DNA of 64,000 nucleotides from Turritopsis dohrnii (Eukaryota > Cnidaria > Hydrozoa > Anthoathecata > Oceaniidae), in the NCBI GenBank assembly GCA_027922465.2, contig BQMF02000012.1, positions 1,860,001-1,924,000 on the forward strand, in the 5' to 3' direction. The notes beneath the pieces are model-generated. The model was not told the DNA's origin, did not search any database, and saw only the letters and a list, made by a program, of their open reading frames with translations. Made by a program: the position numbers and the translations under genes. How positions within the stretch are numbered: position 1 is the stretch's first letter; every line of letters begins with the position of its first letter. Below, in pieces: positions 1 to 12,500 of the stretch.

Positions 1-335
1 CAACAAGAAAAAGTTTTTCATGTTAAGCTAAATCGTAACTACGCGAAAAAACACGTCCATTGCATACCTCTAGCTACGCGACAGCGCACAGGAACGCGAT
101 CCCGTAGCTGTCGTGACGAAGCCTGGATTACTTCGGATTTTTCCTTGTTTAGACTGAACACATTGGCCAGTTGCACGTTTTTGCTGAGGCCATTCGAGAT
201 TATCATAGACAATGTGCTGAAGTGATGGAATCGTTGACTGAATCTCTGGCTGAAAAGTACCACTATACTCAATTATATACATCTTCATTTAGTTATTGGT
301 TGTTCACAAGGCTATCATGTACTATTATTCACTAG

Positions 336-1065
336 GCTATCAGAAGCAGCAAGTAGACCCCGTGCCGAACGCTCGTTTGTCTCAAGACCCAAGTCTGAGG
401 ATAGCAGCGGACATTCATTCATTTCCCGGCCACAGTTAGATGATACTGGCAGCAATAACTCCTATGATCTCAACCCACCGGATCAACACCCTCCTATTGG
501 ACCACCGCCATCAATACCAGCCCCCACTCCACCAAGAAGCGGCCCTTCCGCCCGTGGCTTATATGACTTTGAACCAGGCAAGTTGTTTTCTTCAATCTGG
601 AAACTTGGTGATGTTTTGTTGTGTATACATCTGCACACATGTTCTTTTTTATTGGAATCTGGAAGCTTTGTAAATGAAAAGTTGTTATTGGATATGCATG
701 GAATAACCGCGAGACCACTGCATACCACCAATAGAAGTTGATATTTAGGAGTGAACATCTTGAGAACTGATTGAAATAACTCATATTCTTGGGGTCCTTG
801 ACACTGCCAATTGGGTGAAAAAATTGAGCTTGGGAAACTGTGATGGCATAAAAGTATGAGTGCACATGACGAATTGTCTTAAGCTGGATGGTGTTCTTTA
901 TTATTCATTTCTCATATTTTAGAAAATGAAGGCGAGCTGGAATTCAGGGAAGGTGACATCATTGAACTGACGAGCAGGATTGACGAAAACTGGCTGGAAG
1001 GTCGTTGCAATGGCAAATATGGTTACTTTCCTGAAAATTATGTTGAGATTCTTGTCCCCCTTTAA
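336..1065 (+). CDS. Endophilin-A (SH3GL family), last two coding exons; 5' part outside window
   Basis: Two exons, 336-577 and 923-1065, join in frame (phase 1) to give a C-terminal tail and SH3 domain ending at TAA 1063-1065. Exon 336-577 starts with the residues [11 protein letters not shown], matching the end of the endophilin BAR domain, followed by a Pro/Ser-rich linker. The SH3 domain runs from [17 protein letters not shown] through EGDIIEL and DENWLEG to [13 protein letters not shown], the usual endophilin-A terminus. Endophilins bend membrane with the BAR domain and recruit dynamin and synaptojanin through the SH3 during endocytosis (family knowledge). The intron inside the SH3 has a GC donor (GCAAGT at 578-583) rather than GT. 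The BAR-domain exons must lie upstream of position 1. A possible poly(A) signal is at 1256-1261. Family assignment is firm; the A1/A2/A3 paralogue cannot be told. Confidence 0.9.
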
Positions 1066-1255
1066 TTCACTACGTGTTTTTTTTAGCAATTGATCAAATT
1101 TTTAGGCTTTAAAGTAGATGGAGCTTGTTTTTGTTCTCTGTTGCCAAGATGATCAGTTTTGAACCCATAAATAAAAAATCGTACTGTAGGCAACCTTTGA
1201 ACCTAGTCCCACGTGTTTTGTTTTGTTTTGTTTGTAATGGTCACACATGGTATTA

Positions 1256-1261
1256 AATAAA
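1256..1261 (+). promoter_or_regulatory. Candidate poly(A) signal of the endophilin gene
   Basis: AATAAA lies 190 nt after the endophilin stop codon, and no closer canonical hexamer is seen. The role is inferred from position only. Confidence 0.4.
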
Positions 1262-1817
1262 TTGAAATGTGCACTTGTTTTTCATTATCAAGTATGTATG
1301 TTCATGGGACTGATTGGGGATACGATAGTTTACATCTAATCTTTCAGTGATTTGAATTTATAGAATTTGACATCCTAAGTAATTTCATTATTCAATAAAA
1401 TTTTCTCAAATTTTATTCAAAGCTATGCGTCCTTCTCCAAGCTGGATTTTATTCGCCATTTTGATTATATCTTCAGGAGTAACATTGCTTTTGTTTCCTG
1501 TTTGAATCTCGGCCTCGTTCCCATAAGAATGCACTTGTGTAGAGTGTTTACACAGAGTGTTTATAAATGAAAACAAACTGTTTTTGCTCAAGAAAACAAC
1601 CTCACTTAACTATTCTGTCATGATATTATATATCAAAGTCTTTTTGTATGTAAGTGGTGTATACATATTTTTTTGGCATTATATCTTTTTACTATCAACG
1701 TATTATTTTTCTTGCTTAGGTTTATTTCTGTAATTTCTGTAGTTTTTGTGTTCCGACATTTAATCGACTCGTTAGTGTGTTGTTGTTTTCCATCTCCCAC
1801 ATTGGGATTACCCATTA

Positions 1818-1911
1818 GGCGAATTTGTTAAATAATCTCTACGAAGGAGTGCATTTCTATGGAAATATACGCGCTATTTTAATAAAAATGCTCTTAATCA
1901 CAGTGACTTTT
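1818..1911 (-). repeat. ~100-bp foldback element, copy in spacer
   Basis: Shows the family's two arms: CGAAGGAGTGCATTTCTAT followed by the AATAAAAATGCTCTT arm and a terminal CAGTGACTTTT. Reverse orientation relative to the 60620 copy. A second, diverged forward copy follows at about 1962-2060. Confidence 0.7.
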
Positions 1912-2472
1912 CTTTTTTTTAACACAAGTCAACCTTTACAGATAGACCAAATCATCCAAAATTCACTGTGAATTTGAAGAGTACTTTCATTGAGGTAGTT
2001 TGTATAATTTTTTAGTAATGTACTCCTTTGCAGTGGTTTTTCAATAAGTTTGTCCACTGTATGCTGTCCATGTGTTTGTCTTCCCAGTGAAAAAAAATCG
2101 TCAAAAAAATTACAGCCATGAAAAGCATTTTTATTGCAATAGCGTGTATACTTCAAAATGATGTTACTCATTATAACATGAGTAACATGTAATAGGTCTC
2201 GTAGGGAGAACAGTTATATATTTAACTGATACGTTCAACCTGAATGAAATATTATGAAATAATAATAATAGCACTTCTAATAATATTTCTACCGATCATT
2301 TCCATGATCATTTCGTCGTTATTGAGAAAGTTAATATACAGTCAAGAATAGGTATTTTACCAGTCTCCTTACCAGTCTCTTAGTGATTTGCTTCTCTTCA
2401 TTATTTTTTGTCTTTTAGTCGTTTTAATAAAAGTAAACCAAGAATTGAGTTAGAATTAAAGTAGACACTATA

Positions 2473-4925
2473 ATGCCGAAGAAAAACTCCTCGTGGGGAA
2501 CCAATTCAAAAGCTGTGGAAGCACGTGAACGAAAAGCTGAGAAGAAACGTGAAGAACACATGAGTAGGAAGAAGGCTGAAGAGGATGCCTACTGGAAAGA
2601 TGATTACAAGACTGAACAAAAGAAGAAAGAAAGAAAGGTTTTGTGATTACTTGTGTGATTTTTCAGCGTTTATGCATGGTTTAGTATATGGTGAATAGGG
2701 CGGAGACCTCTTGTGTTTTCCTAGAGGCATTTCTTTCATAATTTGGGTTATTTTGAGTCACTACAGAAGTCCGCATCACAGGTTGTGTTACTTCTGTCAG
2801 GGGCTAATACAGACTGATTTTGACATCAGTAACCGCTTTTGGGCGTAAAAAATCGGCGCCCAAAACAATGTTCACTTGCAAATAACTCATCACAAAACAG
2901 CTGTAACATATCAATGTTATTGTTATGTCAGAAAATCCCCAACCTATCAAATAATGCGAAAATAATGTACATAATGCAAAGATCGCCAGATACCGACGCC
3001 CAAAAATTGATTCTGTATTACCCCCTGTCTGTACATCTACCATATTTGTTCAGCAAACTAACTATGATAATTATGAAATAATTATGACTCTAGTGCAAGT
3101 CCTTCTTCTAAGAAAAGGTTGACCTTAAAAGGAAGTTTTGATTGATCATACTAAAAAATGGTATTTTGCGAACCTGTTTGACAAGTTCGCAATTTGTTAA
3201 CACACCCAGTTCCCATCATCGTTTTTTATTAATCTGGTTTTATCGAGAGCAATTGTCCTCGTTCATTCAAACTAACATAGGGAATCTGACATCTAATATC
3301 TTATATCTGGTCTTAATCCTAAACCCTTTCAATTGTGTTACTTTTATAGGAGAAAGATCTGCAAAAGAAACAGGACTTACTTGCCAGGAAACAAGATGCC
3401 AGGAAACTGTTAGAGGAAGAAGAATCGCGCTTGCACTCCGTCAACAAATCAACCAGTAGGTTTTTCTGAGACAAAGAAATCTTCTAATTTTTTAACTTAC
3501 TTTACTCTTGGCAAAATTAACGAAAGGAATTGGGTTTAAATTTACTCGGGGGAGAAAGAAGTTTTGAAAAATTGGATCGTTTATGTCAGTTGGTCGTTCT
3601 CCTTATTCAATAATCTCCATAATATTTTATACATCTATCAATATGCAATAATCTCCATAATATTTCATACATCTATCAATATGCAATAATCTCCATAATA
3701 TTTCATCTATCACCATGCAATAATCTCCATGATATTTCATACATCTATCATCATGCAATAATCTCCATAATATTTTATACATCTATCAGCATGCAATAAT
3801 CTCCATAATATTTCATACGTCTATCAGCATGCAATAATCTCCATAATATTTCATACATCTATCAGCATGCAATAATCTCCATAATATTTCATACATCTAT
3901 CAGCATGCAATAATCTCCATAATATTTCATACATCTATCATCATGCATTGCTGTTTCCTATGTGATTTCCATAAGCGTTCCCCATTTTGTAATTGAGAAA
4001 ATCAGTTTTCGTTTTTCAATAAGTATTTCACTAGCTGAAATAAACTTCAAGCAGCATGATCTCTTAACCTTTTCGCACCACAACTCGTTCTACCATCATT
4101 TTTTTAATACGAACATACTGGAAAGAGTTTTCTTACATCGAAGTTTCCAGCGATTTGTTTCTGAAGAGCTTGTATCGTACTCTTGAAAGTTGTTTCGGTG
4201 GATGAATTCTTCAAAAAATCACTGCGACGGAGAACATTTTCATTAAAATAGTCTGTGCATTTCTATAGAAATACCAGTGATTTTTCAACGAATTTTTCCC
4301 TCTGCGAAGTGCAATTCTCCAAGCGTTTTATATTTCCCATTGTAGAAGCTGCACCGAAGAAAGTGACGCAGTCGGAAATCGATAAAATCAAACTGCAGGA
4401 GAAAAAACATCTTGAAGAACTGGCAGCGAAGAAGGAACGAGAACGGAAAAAGATCACAGACAACCCGGAAATGGAAGAAGTGAATCCGAATCGGAGGATG
4501 GCTGAGTTGGTTGCTACCGAAGGTATTTCGTTGTTTCTTACGATATAGCGGACTAGAAACGAAGTACTAAGCTTTCGATGCTTTCTGTTGAATCCTGTTG
4601 GTTACGCGTAATTGCTATGAGGACCACAAGCAATTCCGTTGTTTGTTTGTTTGTTGTTGTTAATCCCATTTTGTGTCCGATATTTACAGGGATCGTTGAA
4701 GCTCGGGACATCAATGAGGCCATTTCAGTGTTAGGTGTGAAAGACGAACTTACTGATGTAGACAAACATCCCGAGAAGAGAATGAAGGCTGCTTATACCG
4801 AATTCGAAGAAAGGGAATTGCCCAGGCTGAAAGCGGAAAATCCGAATTTGCGATTATCGCAGCTGAAGCAGATGTTAAGGAAAGAATGGCAGAAATCGCC
4901 CGATAATCCAATGAATCGCAGGTGA
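2473..4925 (+). CDS. CCDC124: CCDC124 / Lso2-like ribosome-associated coiled-coil protein, complete, 4 exons
   Basis: Exons 2473-2637, 3350-3455, 4346-4522 and 4690-4925 join in frame to 227 codons; human CCDC124 is of similar length. It opens with MPKK, then a very charged helical region containing EEDAYWKDD, a hallmark near the family's N-terminus. The C-terminal block includes RDINEAISVL, HPEKRMKAAYTEFEE, LPRLKAENPNLRLSQLK and EWQKSPDNPMN, all closely matching the conserved C-terminal half. CCDC124 and yeast Lso2 bind the GTPase centre and tRNA/mRNA channel of idle ribosomes and aid recovery of translation (family knowledge). The protein ends at NPMNRR, lacking the short tail of the human protein. 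Intron 2 carries a 38-bp minisatellite and a foldback element. A possible poly(A) hexamer is at 5122-5127. Confidence 0.93.
3608..3948. repeat. 38-bp minisatellite, about nine units, in CCDC124 intron 2
   Basis: Head-to-tail units containing CAATAATCTCCATAATATTT followed by CATACATCTATCAGCATG; period 38 bp, with a few substitutions and one shortened unit. There are no unique spacers between units, so it is a tandem repeat rather than an array of spaced repeats. Confidence 0.9.
4208..4302 (+). repeat. ~100-bp foldback element in CCDC124 intron 2
   Basis: Carries TCACTGCGACGGAGAACATT, the ATTTCTATAGAAAT core and a closing CAGTGATTTTTCAAC, 44 bp before the acceptor of exon 3. Confidence 0.75.
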
Positions 4926-6593
4926 AGTTATCCGATAACCCGTTTAAAACGAAGAAGAGATGGAACCCAAGTTGTTTTGTTCGATTGATGATCACGGTTC
5001 TATATTATCTTTCATGACGTAAATAAGGAGGTTTGAAGAAAACGCCCGCCATGGTGGTGGTAACGCCCGCGTGTATTCGCGTACTGTTTATCGGTGGTTT
5101 AGATGGTGGTAACGAGTAGCGAATAAACAAATAGTTTTCATGCACCAATCATATCTTTTAGTGTTGACTTACAGTGTTACTCCTTTATCAGTACGCAAGC
5201 AAGATCTAAATTCTGTTCGGAAAACTTTTTCCCGAGTTTTTTCGGTTTCAAACAAGTCAGATGATAGAGACCAGCGTATGAGAACGACGATCAATGGACG
5301 AATTTTTATCGAAAAGTCGCTTTGTAGGAGTAAGTTTAACACTATTTTAATGATAACGATGACAATTGTATTGATATTTATAGTAGGTAGAAATTCATTA
5401 GATTATATCAGAAGACAATTTAGATACGCTCTCCGTTCCTTCAACCTCAAACCCAGGGTCTCCTAAAAGATAAGAGACTGGGTTCTTAATTAAGCCAATA
5501 TTGCCTCATTAATCAAGCAATGAATTACTTTTATTTAAAACAACAGTACTTACTCGACGAAGTAGTAACGACACTTGTACATTATTATCTATATTCGCCT
5601 TACGCCACCTGTTTTTTTTTGTTTGTTTGTTTTTAATTTATTTTACCGAGGCTAGAATTGGGCAGTGAACACATTTTAAGGCAGAGAACTTGCACATACT
5701 AGACTGATAGGTGATTGTAGTCTTAAGTAATTTTTGGTACTCGTTCATTACATTCACAATTTCATACAGCCTTCTGCTGCATACATTATCATTCTATAAA
5801 AACTCCAGAATCTACAAATCACAGCCTAATGGATAGTCAGGTGATTATTTTGAGTAGGGAATACAGAGAATTAATCATGCAGAGAATAATTAATGATGCA
5901 TATCAATATGACTGAGTACGGAGTTTGAATTCGCCATTCGTTCATAGTTTTTGGTCAAGCGTATAAAAATTGGGTTAAATTTGGATCATATTAGCAAAGT
6001 CCTTCACTGTCTCTTGTCCAAACCTTGAAAACAAAATGTTTATGCAGCGTAAGGAATTTCTCTTGTAAAGAAGAACCGCTATCCACAAAAACTTAAGATG
6101 TTCATTTTAGCTTAGCAAGTATGACATTCTTTTCCCGTGTTGACACCATCCTTCCAATGCATAATTCACAACCCAAACTTGTCACAAAATAATCGTCTGA
6201 GTGCTTACTTGCTTGAAGCCAATTTTGACAAATTTACTGAAAATTGTCTTTATCGCTATTTGCCTGGCTTTTTTGTGTAGTAACGTTTAAATATAAAACG
6301 CGCCCCATTCTTCTGCACTCCAACTTTTCTCGATTAAGCGCCCACATCCTTGTGAAAATTACATTAATCAAGGGTAGTGGCGTTTGTATAAGAGAGATTT
6401 GTTTGTTTACGTAATGACATCGTCAAGAAAGTTTGTTTTGTGGCTGATCAATCTTCATTGTATCAAAATAAATAAACCTCAATAGGGTAAACAAACGTTT
6501 TATCTAATGGAACATGTTGCAAGTGGGCTCTTAATATTACGAATAAATTGTTGTTGTTACGACGACGGAATCAGTCTTCTTCGATTTTATCAC
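4926..6593. other. Spacer between CCDC124 and the Kazal/Kunitz gene
   Basis: AT-rich. Holds the presumed CCDC124 3'UTR, a short foldback of the CCCAGGG family at about 5440-5490 and no recognised exon. The inhibitor gene's promoter should be at the right end. The ORF at 5140-5466 matches nothing I know and overlaps the foldback. Confidence 0.4.
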
Positions 6594-9500
6594 ATGGAAA
6601 AGATGAAGTTTCTACTGGCAATTGTGCTTTTATTTGTTCTCCACTTTGTTGGATTTCTTCATGCTACATTCAAACCTGGAACTAGAATTGGCAAGAAATG
6701 TAAGTTCTTATGCCTAATTTTTTATTTTGATGAGAGAGAAGCCTATATACATTATGTTATATTATACATGCATTGCCGCCGTTTGTGGAATTTCTTACAC
6801 AACATCCGTGTGTTATATTTCGCAATTCCCTAGAGAAGAAGGCTACGTCATCTTCATATATCATCTTCGTGATTGTTGAGGTTCTAGAGAATTGATAAAA
6901 AAGTGAAGCGAACTTCTTTACAAAACGACTAGATGCCTACCTTGCTTCTTCTCAACTATGACAGCTTGCTTATGGTCTGAGGATTCTTCCTCCTTCGCTC
7001 AAACTTTCCGTGACAAGAACGAGAACAACCTCGTTCCCAGGGCTTCTTGCCTTTTTCGATATGCGGCTGGCCGCCACCCGCATATCGAAAAAGGCAAGAA
7101 GCCCTGGGAACGAGGTTGGAACGAGAAGGGGGGAGGAGGAGAAGGGTCAAATCTGGTCAGCGGATCTGTCGTTCACCGTTTCATTATTACACGAATAATG
7201 GCACCACTAGTAGTGTGGAATTTTACCGCGAAACCATTCATGCGATCTGTCACAGTGTAAACTCCAAAAAGATTTGGCTAAGTTCTGGCGATTTAAGTCG
7301 CTTAATGTGTATAAACGTAGCCTAGGTTAAACATTTCCCCAGGGAACTACTCATGAGTTTTCCCCAAGTTTGGTCATAATGATTTTCTTTTCTCTCTCCC
7401 TCTTCCGGCACTAATTTCCTTTTCGCGCACCCCCTCTAACTGTATCTGATCCTAGCCCTAACCCTGACCCTAAAACATCCTGGACGAGAGAGTGGGGGTG
7501 CGAAAAGGATATAGCGCCCCATTTGGATGGGTTTTGCATATATTGTGAGTGGCAGTTAAACAAAAGATATGTAACCGGCAGCCCTGCCTGGAATCTCACG
7601 TCAGCATTCGTTCATTGCCAACGTATTATGTATGTTATCACAACCACAGCATTTTGGTGCTGTTGTGTCTATCGTAGACACATTGGCACTTATGCCGACG
7701 AACATTGTTCATGTTCAAAACCGTCTTCGTGCGTAATTACGGACATCGATGATCAAAATATAATCGACGTGTCTAGATGCCCGGCAGCCGGGTAACGGAT
7801 CGTAAAAACTAGATGCCCGGCAGTCCATAACTCCAATTTCATATGCCGGGCAAAATACCACGTGCCCGGCATTCTTAAATTTTATCTTCTGCGCAATGAT
7901 GAATCGTGGATATGGTGGCTATACGTATTATATATATTGAAAAACTTATTTCGGGAAGGTCCTCCGTAAAAGAGGAAAGCAGATATATTATATATTAGTC
8001 ACCTAAACTACTTCAACGCATCCGAATGAATGCTTTCATATGTGCATGTAATGTAGCGCTATATTGTTTTGAATTGGGCAAAGGGAAAGCTCGACTAATC
8101 ATTATATTCTTTAAAAAAAGTAAATGACGTTCTGTTTAAGAATGCGGATGTCGGATAGGGTAATAGTAAAATAATGATAGGGAGGGTACCCAATTTTGTT
8201 CCTTTTCCTGCTCTTCTTCTTCTTCTTCTTCTTCTTGATCTTCTTCTGCTGCTTCTTCGTCTTCTTTTTCCTTTCCTCTTACTTTCTCCAATCTCTTTTT
8301 TATAATTGTGTTCCCTTTGATATCTTCGCATTGCTGCCAGGATGTGAGTAAGTCTTGCAACTGCTGGTAGCGTCTTTTAAAGGTTGCCATACCACCTTCA
8401 CTACCAACAGACGCCAATTATCTGACACAGACTCGCCAATTTTCGAAAATTTTGTGCCTGTGTCAGTTTCCTCGTTGACTTTTCCAAACCAACAACAACT
8501 TCCATGTTGTTGCACCCGTCTTCTTCATCGACCACCAAAACATTTTTCTTTTGAAATATTGCAGAGGAAGATGCCTGGTAAAAGGTTTTCGTCCATCTTT
8601 GACTTATCAGCGATTTATCAAAGAGTTGCAGGTTCAAATGCGAGCGTACGATAAATACATGTCGACATGGTAACCTCATTTTTGCCATGAAATTGCAATC
8701 GCAAGTGTCGACAGAAGTATGGTAAGTTGCCTTTTTGTAGGAAACCGCGAATATTTCACACCATGAATAAGCTTCAAATTGTACTCCAGCGAAGTTGATA
8801 GTTTCAGCTGCTGATCAACAAAGCTATATGCATATGGGGTGAGATAATCATGATACAGCTTGTTAACGGAATCCAGTGATGCATAATTTGTTGGTCGCCG
8901 GATCATCGACATAAGATAGTGGTGATTTCTTTCACTCCTTAATGAATTCAGAACGGAAAAGAATTCGTGGAAAAATTGCATCAGACTTGAATGTTTGGTA
9001 CAAAGACTCTTCACTTTGTCAAATGTAGACTCTATGCGGTTGTTTGTAGTTTCGCCAAATGTCACGTTTTTCCCTTTGAAGCAGCTTACCCATTGTTCTT
9101 TTATGACATCCCAGTTTTCGTCAAAATACTCAATAACTGATGTAATTTTTGTTCGGCGTAACTGGGCCACTCTTTCTTGATATTCTGCTGCCGACGACGA
9201 GTAAGCAATGCTTTGAACGATTTCCAAACATCTAAGTCGCTCGGCAGATTTGATTCCCATTTTTTCACAAGAGATTTCTCTTCTAAAAGATCTTAATGTA
9301 TGGTAAAGGCATATCAGTAGCGTTGCGTTTGCAAAGCCAATAATAAAATGATATGGGAAAAAAATGTTCTAACATACATGTGTTATTATTTTGCCCGGCA
9401 TATGATATATGAAATCGGAGTTATGGACTGCGCCGGGCATCTAGTTTTTACGATCCGTTGCCGGCTGCCGGGCATCTAGATTTTGAGATATGCTGCCCGG

Positions 9501-12500
9501 CTGCCGGGCATCTAGACACGTCGAAATATAATTCCAACCATTTGTAAATTAAAAACACGGCACATCCCGTACTGTCAACCAGCACTTAAAATAAAAATTT
9601 ACTCACTACCGGTCATTTGACCGGTACGATGCAAATCGAGGCGGCCATCGTCTAATTCACGACGGTCACGACGTATTACACCTCAAAGCTAGGGCAGTTG
9701 CAGAGGGCATCCGCCCGGCATGTTAAGAGTGCCCGGGGTTCGAGGATGGCCGTAATAATGTATTTATCAGGTAGAATAGTTATAAGCTTACATTTTCTTT
9801 TCCTTTTTCTTTTGCTAATCGATAAGTAAATAAATTCTTTAAATACACTCTTCCTCGCGGGTGCATTCATTTCACTTTTGAGGGTTTTTTGATCTATCAA
9901 AATAAATCTTTTCGCTGATGTATTTTATATAGAATTCTTATGCATCGTGATACTTTTTGAAAATACCGGAAATAGACATAATGCAAAAAAACTCGAAATT
10001 AAAATCATTTGAAGAATAATTCCCTTTAAGTTTCAAAACAGAGTGATCTTTTTTTTCTTTTTCAAATTGAATCAATTTATACTTCCGTCGTACGTCAATC
10101 TTTTTAATTAAGATAATAAACACTAACACCTGTACAGAATAGAAATAAGAGAATACGTGTTTGAGTTTTTCTGTAACAAAAAAATTTGACATTGTTTTCA
10201 CTTGGGAGGAGTGTCATTTTTTTTCACTTTCGATTAAGAATAGTAGACATCACATACGCCATCTATTCTGTACATTTTATTTTGCTTATATTACACAACC
10301 TGTTATGGTTATTTGATTGTGATTTTTCTTTATATAGGAAGTTTCTACAAAGGTTTAAATAAGGAGTAAATAATTTACGTCTCACAAAATAAGTGGCCGG
10401 TCATGTTGGCCGTTTTTTAAAGTTTTCAGACGGTCACAGATATCATTATGGCGGCCAATGACGGTGACCGGCAGTTATTTTAAGCGCTGATCAACCAAAC
10501 TATAATAAAACAAACTTCAGAGATAATTAAATTTATTTGAAGGCTAGCTAGAAAATTACCAACAGGCCTTGTGAGGAGAGGCGTGCGAGTGCGATCGCAC
10601 GCCTCTCCCACACACGCCTGAATTCTTCGAGGCGTGCGGTTGTTCGCACGCCTGTTTTAACGTTTTTTATATGTGGCGTGCGGTCGACCGCACGCCTGAA
10701 ATTTTGTATGTCTGCCTAATCTTTTACAGACAAGTAGGGGACGTTTAAACTTGTGAACCCCAAATACAAGGACTGGCGTCAATACATTAAAGGTTGACTC
10801 TCGCAGTCTTAACTTTTCTTGTCTGATAATGTTTAAACCTGAAGTCCTCTGTGGCTAGAGAATAAATCTTTCAATAAGAGAACTAGTGGGGTCGTCAAAG
10901 TATAAGAAACGCAGACAAGCAATCTGTTCACGAACGCATTTGATCGTACATGTAATTAACAATTATGGAAAATTGCGCTTTCATAATCTTTGATCTTTTG
11001 AGAAAAGAAATGAAAATTCATTCATTATCAAACATTGATCGACTGCACAACATAAAAATGTTTCTTCCATAACTTTTGAAAAAAATGATCATTCATTTTA
11101 AGACGTCACGATATTCCCAAAAGCTGTCAGCTGTCTTTGAAAATATTTAAGCACGAGAAGAAAAAAATTTTACGTGCTCCATTCGAAAAAATATCTATAA
11201 GCAAAGACAGGTGACAATTTCTGTTTCAATATTGCGAAACATGCTGCAACGTGATGTGATATAAATTGGTAAACACGTTTTAGAATGTAAATTTCATATT
11301 CGACTTTTTCAATAACACATGAAAGAAATTATGTATCTCTTTTCGTCGTGGTCGATAACGTCATCGAAAACTTCTTTTCAAGAAATAGAAAACCTTTTTT
11401 CATGAACAAGATTAATAAAAGCCTTTTTGATATACAACTGATACTTTAAAGTAAACAAATATTTAAATAAATTCCACTGCCTCCAGACAGTGCCAGCTGT
11501 TTTTTTACGTTACAAGAACGAATGTATATAATCTTTTTAAGCTTCGCACTCCATCACACGCCTAAAAATTGGTGCGATCATCGCACGCCATATTTTTGAA
11601 GTTTTAAATTCAGGCGTGCAGTAGTCGCACGCCGCCCTTTTTCTTCCTGACAAGGCCTGTACCAATATGCCATTTAGAATTTATTTTTCTAAACTTTAAA
11701 GATTTAAAATAGACTGCGCTCTCTTGAGAATCATGCGTATATTTATGAGCTCCATGTTTGGTACAATGGTAGCCATATTTACGGATAAAAAATAATAATG
11801 GCCACCTCCGTCATGAAATATCGACAGGTCGAAAATTTATGTTTAAAAATGAATTGAGGAATGAAAATGATTTTAGATCATGCTTTTAGAAAGTTAATTA
11901 TCATAAAATAAAGTCAAATAAACAAAGTTTTTGTACGTCAATCACAGTGGGGGAGGACACTTTTTACTGAGTATTGAAATATAGGCCATTATGATTTTCA
12001 CGGTCCATTACTCTTCAAGTGTTGCTGCTAATTGCTCTCTATTGGATTGCTCTGTTTCCTAAAACATTTTATTCAGTTATACGTGGTGAACTTAGCAAGA
12101 ATGCATGTCTATTTTCGTGACAAGAATGTTTGTTTACATTTTGATGTCCGTAATTACGAAGGCTGTCCGTAATTAGGCACGAAGACAGAAGTATGGCGAG
12201 GAAAAATAAAAATCATTTCTGGCTTTTATTTACATTTTCATTCCCATTGATTGAACAACAATTTTCTTCATTTCATTTATTTCTTTGTTAAAGAATATTT
12301 CATTCATTCGTTCGCATTGCTGCATTGGTGCACATGCAACAATGACAAAAAATATAAAAGACAAAGATATAACACAATGCATATTATGGGATTACATTTT
12401 CGTTCTTATTTATATACTCGCTGATTTCATTCTGTGTTCATGACTATTGTTAAAAGGATTCTTTTTGATTGTGAAAGTTTAGCATTTGAATTGTTTGATT

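Larger units (their letters stand above)
1066..2472. other. Spacer between endophilin and CCDC124
   Basis: Contains the presumed endophilin 3'UTR, one clear and one diverged copy of the ~100-bp foldback element, and AT-rich DNA. No coding exon recognised. The CCDC124 promoter should be in the last few hundred bases, but I see no clear core element. Confidence 0.5.
7765..9523. mobile_element. Mutator-like (MULE) DNA transposon with 9-bp target duplication
   Basis: The direct repeat AAATATAAT flanks the element at 7756-7764 and 9524-9532, the 9-bp size typical of MULEs. The terminal inverted repeats start CGACGTGTCTAGATGCCCGG and continue with GATGCCCGGCAGCCGG blocks and AACGGATCGTAAAAACTAGA for roughly 100 bp; the right end carries an extra internal duplication of the GATGCCCGGCAGCCGG block. 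The interior encodes the C-terminal half of a SWIM-finger transposase on the minus strand (separate entry). Too short to encode the DDE catalytic core, so it is a deleted, non-autonomous copy. Confidence 0.88.

Noticed and set aside
39..288. Two overlapping minus-strand ORFs at the left edge
   Set aside because: No recognised domain; may be part of a repeat cut by an intron of endophilin, but I cannot support a call.
3608..3948. Regular 38-bp repeats resembling a CRISPR array
   Set aside because: Units are directly adjacent with no unique spacers, and the setting is a eukaryotic intron; it is a minisatellite.
8095..8331. Arg-rich ORF on the minus strand
   Set aside because: Produced by reading the CTT microsatellite of the MULE remnant in another frame.
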